Below are positions 14,982 through 18,661 of a DNA stretch of 18,661 nucleotides, piece by piece (within the stretch, counting starts at the first letter, position 1; each line of letters starts with the position of its first letter). The stretch lies in NCBI GenBank assembly GCA_002327225.1, contig DCUN01000035.1, positions 1 to 18,661 of the forward strand, read 5' to 3'. The position numbers and the translations under genes are program-made. The notes below the pieces were generated by a model. That model searched no databases. It was not told where the DNA came from and saw only the letters and a list, made by a program, of their open reading frames with translations. Source of the DNA: Desulfobulbaceae bacterium UBA2213 (GTDB lineage: Bacteria; Desulfobacterota; Desulfobulbia; Desulfobulbales; Desulfocapsaceae).

Positions 14982-16451
14982 ATGCCCATACAAACATACA
15001 ACACCTTAAGCCGCAAAAAAGAATTTCTCACACCGCTGGAAGACGGCCATGTCAAACTCTATGTCTGCGGTATTACCTCCTATGACTTCTGCCACATCGG
15101 ACATGCCAGATCGGCGCTGGCCTTTGACATGATCGTCCGTTATCTGCGATACCGGGGATATACCGTCACCTATATCCGTAATTTTACTGATATTGATGAC
15201 AAGATCATCACCCGGGCCGCAGAACAGGGTGTAAGCGCCCTGGCCCTGGCTGAGCGCTTCATCGATGAGTTTTATGTGGATATGGACAAACTCGGTATCG
15301 ATCGTCCGACCCTTGAACCCCGGGCCACCGAACACATCCCGGAGATGATTGAGCTGATCTCCGAGCTGATCAGCAAGGGGCTTGCCTACCCGTCAGGCAG
15401 CGATGTCTATTTTTCGGTGAACGGCTTTCCAGAGTACGGCAAGCTTTCAGGCCGCAACCTTGACGACATGCAGGCAGGTGCCCGTATCGCCATCAACGAG
15501 AACAAGAACCATCCCATGGACTTTGTCCTCTGGAAAGGATCGAAACCCGGCGAACCTACCTGGGACAGTCCCTGGGGGCCGGGGCGGCCAGGATGGCATA
15601 TAGAATGCTCAGCCATGAGCCGAAAGTATCTGGGCGACACCTTTGACATCCACGGAGGCGGCCAGGATCTCGTCTTCCCCCATCATGAAAATGAAGTGGC
15701 TCAGAGCGAAGGGGCCAGTGGTAAGCCCTTTGTCAACACCTGGATCCATCACGGCTTTGTCACCATCCGCGATGAAAAGATGTCAAAATCGCTCGGCAAC
15801 TTTCTCACTATCCGGGAGATACTGGCACAATATCATCCAGAGGTCTTACGCTTCTTCATCTTCTCCACTCACTACCGCAATCCCCTGGATTTTTCTGAAG
15901 CCGCCATGCAGGATGCCATCGCCGGTCTTGACCGGCTCTATGGATGCATGGCAGCACTCGATGCATTGAGCGATTCAGGAGCCGTCGAAAATGCACCCGT
16001 GGTGGCCTCCAGTCAAGATAGAGACAGATTGAGCACTCTTGAACCACGCTTTCAAAAGGCCATGGACGATGATTTTAACACCGCCCAGGCCCAGGGTATC
16101 CTCTTTGATGCGGTCAAGATCATCAACAAGATCCTCCAGCAGCTCCCTCCACATCCACACCGGGAAGATGTCGAACTGCTCAAACGCTCAGGGCTTCTCA
16201 TCAGGAAATTAGCCGGCATCATGGGTCTGTTACGGGAAGACGCCAGGACGTATCTGACAGAGAAGAAAACATCCCTGTTGCAGGACCTTGAGATCAGCGA
16301 GGAGGAGATTCTTGCTCTGATCCAGGAACGTAAAGATGCACGAGCGGCAAAGGAGTGGGCGCGAGGCGACAGTATCCGCGACCAGTTACTGGCGCGTGGG
16401 GTTGAGTTGAAAGATGATGCCAATGGCACGACCTGGGAGATACGCCGTTAG
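14982..16451 (+). CDS. cysS: Cysteinyl-tRNA synthetase
   Basis: Charges tRNA-Cys with cysteine. At 489 aa, typical for the family. Class I signatures are both present: FCHIGHARSALAFD (HIGH at 38-41) and KMSKS (266-270). The zinc ligands are in place: Cys29 in YVCGITSYD, Cys209 in GWHIECSAMS, and His/Glu in FPHHENEVAQ (234-238). YIRNFTDIDDKII and GGGQDLVFPHHENE are typical. The C-terminal tRNA-binding part ends EEEILALIQERKDARAAKEW, then IRDQLLARGVELKD. The ATG has no clear ribosome site. It lies 130 bp from the divergent ampG start. No T-box or other leader is visible, and the leader would be too short for one. Confidence 0.97.
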   Translation: MPIQTYNTLSRKKEFLTPLEDGHVKLYVCGITSYDFCHIGHARSALAFDMIVRYLRYRGYTVTYIRNFTDIDDKIITRAAEQGVSALALAERFIDEFYVDMDKLGIDRPTLEPRATEHIPEMIELISELISKGLAYPSGSDVYFSVNGFPEYGKLSGRNLDDMQAGARIAINENKNHPMDFVLWKGSKPGEPTWDSPWGPGRPGWHIECSAMSRKYLGDTFDIHGGGQDLVFPHHENEVAQSEGASGKPFVNTWIHHGFVTIRDEKMSKSLGNFLTIREILAQYHPEVLRFFIFSTHYRNPLDFSEAAMQDAIAGLDRLYGCMAALDALSDSGAVENAPVVASSQDRDRLSTLEPRFQKAMDDDFNTAQAQGILFDAVKIINKILQQLPPHPHREDVELLKRSGLLIRKLAGIMGLLREDARTYLTEKKTSLLQDLEISEEEILALIQERKDARAAKEWARGDSIRDQLLARGVELKDDANGTTWEIRR

Positions 16452-16525
16452 AAAAGCTCGGTGAGGCAAGCCAGTCATGTAAGAGTGGGTATTGGTAACT
16501 GTTCCTTAGAGACGGGGGAGACAGC

Positions 16526-17335
16526 ATGCATAACACAGTCCGGACACCGGCAGTAGCAGACCGTTTTTATCCTGGTACCCCGGAGATTCTGGCCCGGGAT
16601 GTCGCCGAGATGATCCCGGCTGCAAAAAAACCTCAAAAAGCCCTTGCCGTTATTTCACCGCACGCGGGCTATATGTACTCAGGGGCTGTGGCCGGCGAGA
16701 CCTTTGCCCGGGTGCATATCCCGGAAACAGTCATTATCCTGGGGCCTAATCATCACGGTCAGGGTGATCCGGTGGCCCTTTCCGTAATCTCCTGGCAGAT
16801 GCCCATGGGACTGGTCACGATTGACACTGCCATCGCCAAAGCCCTTCTCACTGCAAGCTCCGCCATCACCATTGATGAGACGGCCCATCGATTTGAACAC
16901 TCGCTCGAGGTACAGGTGCCTTTCCTGCAGGCACGACAGAAGAACCTCTCCATCGTCCCGCTTGTTGTCTCACACATCTCCTACCCCCTCTGCCAGGAGG
17001 TGGGTGCAGCCCTGGCCAGGTGTATCGCCGATGCCGGCAAAGAGGTGCTGATTGTCGCCTCCAGCGATATGACCCATTACGAACCGCGGGCGGCGGCTGA
17101 TAAAAAAGATCATTATGCCCTGAAGAAACTCGCCGACATGGATCCTGCCACCCTCTACCACTCAATCATTGACCACAGGATATCCATGTGCGGCATCATA
17201 CCGGTAACCATCGCCCTCATCGCAGCAATGGCCCTTGGTGCGACAAAGACTGAGCTTGTGCGCTATACTGATTCCGGGGCAGTGAGCGGCGACACCAATC
17301 AGGTGGTGGGCTATGCAGGAGTAGTAATTTCCTGA
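16526..17335 (+). CDS. amrB: AmmeMemoRadiSam system protein B (Memo family)
   Basis: A 269-aa cytoplasmic protein of the Memo (MEMO1-like) family, related in fold to class III extradiol dioxygenases. It opens TVRTPAVADRFYPGTPEIL as the family does. Motifs: ISPHAGYMYSGAVAG (His46), ILGPNHHGQG (His76/77), RFEHSLEVQVPFLQ (123-135), VASSDMTHYEP (178-187) and MCGIIPV (Cys222). The His, His and Cys match the metal site described in human MEMO1. The usual partners (an AMMECR1-like protein A and a radical SAM protein) are not in the window. It has a strong ribosome site (GGGGGAG, 5 nt before ATG) and starts 74 bp after cysS. The biochemical role in bacteria is not settled. Confidence 0.9.
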   Translation: MHNTVRTPAVADRFYPGTPEILARDVAEMIPAAKKPQKALAVISPHAGYMYSGAVAGETFARVHIPETVIILGPNHHGQGDPVALSVISWQMPMGLVTIDTAIAKALLTASSAITIDETAHRFEHSLEVQVPFLQARQKNLSIVPLVVSHISYPLCQEVGAALARCIADAGKEVLIVASSDMTHYEPRAAADKKDHYALKKLADMDPATLYHSIIDHRISMCGIIPVTIALIAAMALGATKTELVRYTDSGAVSGDTNQVVGYAGVVIS

Positions 17336-17361
17336 TTGTCGTTCTTCAAGTCCTTTTTTCC

Positions 17362-17390
17362 TTGACAGGATGGCTGAGATTTTCTAAATA
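17362..17390 (+). promoter_or_regulatory. Promoter of tRNA-Gln
   Basis: A perfect -35 TTGACA (17362-17367), 17-bp spacer and a weak -10 TAAATA (17385-17390), about 35 bp upstream of the mature tRNA 5' end. Confidence 0.55.
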
Positions 17391-17424
17391 AACAGCTTCA
17401 TTGTAGTATCTGCGCATCATCTGC

Positions 17425-17498
17425 TGGGGGATGGTCTAATGGTAAGACAGCGGACTCTGACTCCGCTTATCGAGGTTCGAGCCCTCGTCCCCCAGCCA
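17425..17498 (+). tRNA. tRNA-Gln (anticodon CTG)
   Basis: Acceptor stem TGGGGGA (17425-17431) pairs with TCCCCCA (17488-17494). Discriminator is G and CCA is encoded (17496-17498). The anticodon stem gcgga/tccgc encloses the loop ctctgac, giving CTG after U33, which reads CAG. The T arm is cgagg-ttcgagc-cctcg. The 5' TGGGG is characteristic of glutamine tRNAs. A tyrosine recombinase 320 bp away points at it, making its 3' end a likely integration site. Confidence 0.97.
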
Positions 17499-17507
17499 AT
17501 AAAATTC

Positions 17508-17543
17508 AAGCACCTAGAGCTTTCCAGCCCTAAGTGCTTTTTT
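17508..17543 (+). terminator. Intrinsic terminator after tRNA-Gln
   Basis: AAGCAC (17508-17513) pairs with GTGCTT (17534-17539). The stem can extend inward with two mismatches, and a run of T continues to 17543. It starts 10 bp after the encoded CCA. Confidence 0.75.
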
Positions 17544-17591
17544 CATTTGGGGCATTCTATCCCACTCCTGTCCCACGTTTTTTATTTCTAA

Positions 17592-17768
17592 TGGCACCTT
17601 ATAGAGAAAGGTGCACGGGGGTTAACCACTCAGGCGGGGCTCATTCCTGTTGCCCAGTTTCTCAGAAAGCATAATGTCTCGTCACTGATCGAGAAGACCT
17701 TGAAGCTAGAACGTGGTGCCAGTGCGCTCTATGATGCTATAGACTGTGCGGTTACGGATACTGTGTAG
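17592..17768 (+). pseudogene. Transposase N-terminal remnant (IS1380-like)
   Basis: A 58-codon open stretch without a start codon, ending at TAG 17766-17768. It contains AGLIPVAQFL, SSLIEKTLKLERG and ASALYDAID, the layout of the N-terminus of IS1380-type DDE transposases (a lead-in, AGL.PVA.FL, LI..TV..KRG, Y...D). Nothing of the catalytic domain follows: the frame ends and the integrase terminator begins at once. Inferred from recalled family pattern, not from a search. It may be a decayed insertion sequence or rearrangement debris of the neighbouring mobile region. Confidence 0.5.
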
Positions 17769-17774
17769 GCTGAT

Positions 17775-17808
17775 ATAAAAAGGGGGGACCTATCATGGTC
17801 GCCCCCTT
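17775..17808 (-). terminator. Intrinsic terminator of the integrase gene
   Basis: On the minus strand AAGGGGG and GACC pair with GGTC and CCCCCTT around a 6-nt loop with one bulged base, followed by TTTTTATAT. It lies 10 bp beyond the integrase stop codon. Confidence 0.8.
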
Positions 17809-17818
17809 ATCCTCCAGA

Positions 17819-18656
17819 CTATCCATAAAGTGTCTCAATCCACCTGATCGCTTCGGAATCATTCACCTTGCCCAAATACCGTTGAGTGGTTGAAAGGTCT
17901 GCATGCCGCAAAATGACTTTGCTGACGATTTCAAGTGGCGTGCCTGATCTTGAGGCATAAGTCGCTGCATGCCGTCGGAGATCATGTGGACGGAGTTCTA
18001 CTGCAACCATGTTGCCCGCCTTCTTTACCATCGACCAGGCAGCAACATATGAGATGGGGAAAATCCGATCGTTCAAGCCGATTTTATTGATTCTGACGTA
18101 GTCGTTTAACCTTACCAATAATTTTCGTGGAACATAAACAATCTCTCCAGTCCGCCCACTTTTCGGGTTCTGAATGGCCAGGCTTCTCTCTTGAATATCA
18201 ACCGGTATGAGGTTTAAGACTTCACCGACCCTCATGCCTCCCCTGGCCATCAGTTCTAAAATCAGCCTGTTCCTGATATTCATTGTCCGAAAGATGATCT
18301 CATCGACCGTCTCTTTATCAACGATTTGCCATTGAATAGTCAATGGCCGCTTGAAGATCTTTTTGATAACGGCGGTGTTGCAGGGATTGGTGAGGGCTGG
18401 TAATCCGGTGTTGATGCTAAAATTGTAGAAAGATGCGAGTACCGAGTATCGGTTTCTTTTGGTTGCCTGCTTGTTGTCTTTTGTCAGGGAAAGCAGAAAA
18501 CCCAGCACCTCCTCAGTGGAAATGCTGGCAAGATCACGCTTGCCAAACTGGGAGGTGAAACGGGAGAGAACAAACTCACAGGTTTTGACTGTATTTTTTT
18601 TTGGAGTTGGCCCGGTGATACTGCAGGTGGAAATCGACTGCTTGTGATACTTTCAT
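17819..18656 (-). CDS. Tyrosine recombinase/integrase, frame interrupted at an A9 run
   Basis: Site-specific recombinase that cuts and rejoins DNA through a tyrosine. The intact catalytic part lies in the frame 17819-18508: MARGGMRVGEVLNL (first Arg), KSGR (beta-hairpin Lys), RPHDLRRHAATY (His and Arg), ILRHADLSTTQRYLG (His and nucleophile Tyr), so R-K-H-R-H-Y is complete. The N-terminal core-binding domain continues upstream in the same frame (VKTCEFVLSRF, FGKRDLASISTEEV) back to about 18593. The natural start, ATG 18656 (MKVSQAVDFHLQYHRANSKK), is in another frame and stops at 18576. The two join exactly if the run of nine A (18594-18602) is read as eight, giving ANSKKNTVK and a 278-aa protein. 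It may be a pseudogene, a slippage-dependent gene, or a sequencing error. It faces tRNA-Gln. Confidence 0.85.
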
Positions 18657-18661
18657 AGTGC

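Overview
The window looks like chromosome of a Gram-negative, probably strictly anaerobic bacterium. A sulfate-reducing or related Desulfobacterota lineage (Desulfobulbaceae-like) is my best guess. The reasons are the style of the DHH phosphoesterase, an ASKHA/DUF4445 corrinoid-activase type protein, a Memo-type AmmeMemoRadiSam protein B, a DUF748 AsmA-like envelope protein, and a cdaA-cdaR-glmM cluster. This is inference from protein families, not from a marker gene.

Layout. Positions 1-7817 carry a minus-strand run that reads right to left. It starts with the c-di-AMP and cell-wall precursor operon cdaA-cdaR-glmM (7817-4642). A 427-bp gap follows, holding a long perfect hairpin and a REP-like sequence. 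Next come a ferredoxin-less DUF4445 activase (4214-2574), a DHH phosphoesterase (2371-1346), and glgC (from 1301, running off the left edge). The 3' part of glgC is invaded by an imperfect ~40/80-bp tandem repeat. From 8079 a plus-strand group runs DUF748 protein, small membrane protein, mutY (to 13266). The minus-strand ampG overlaps the end of mutY tail-to-tail. Plus-strand cysS and a Memo-family gene follow, ending at 17335.

The right end (17362-18661) is the edge of a mobile region. A tRNA-Gln(CTG) gene has its own promoter and terminator. After it come a remnant of a transposase resembling the IS1380 N-terminus and a tyrosine recombinase on the minus strand, pointing at the tRNA. The recombinase reading frame is broken at a run of nine A.

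How the genes fit together. CdaA makes c-di-AMP, CdaR is its membrane regulator, and GlmM makes glucosamine-1-phosphate for peptidoglycan and LPS. AmpG (muropeptide import) fits the same wall-metabolism theme, and DUF748 fits envelope maintenance. MutY, CysS and GlgC are housekeeping. I see no clear new defence or biosynthetic system. The most unusual signals are the integrase frameshift at the A9 tract, the 10-bp tandem duplication over the start codon of the DUF4445 gene, the repeat-derived GlgC C-terminus, and the long hairpin downstream of glmM.
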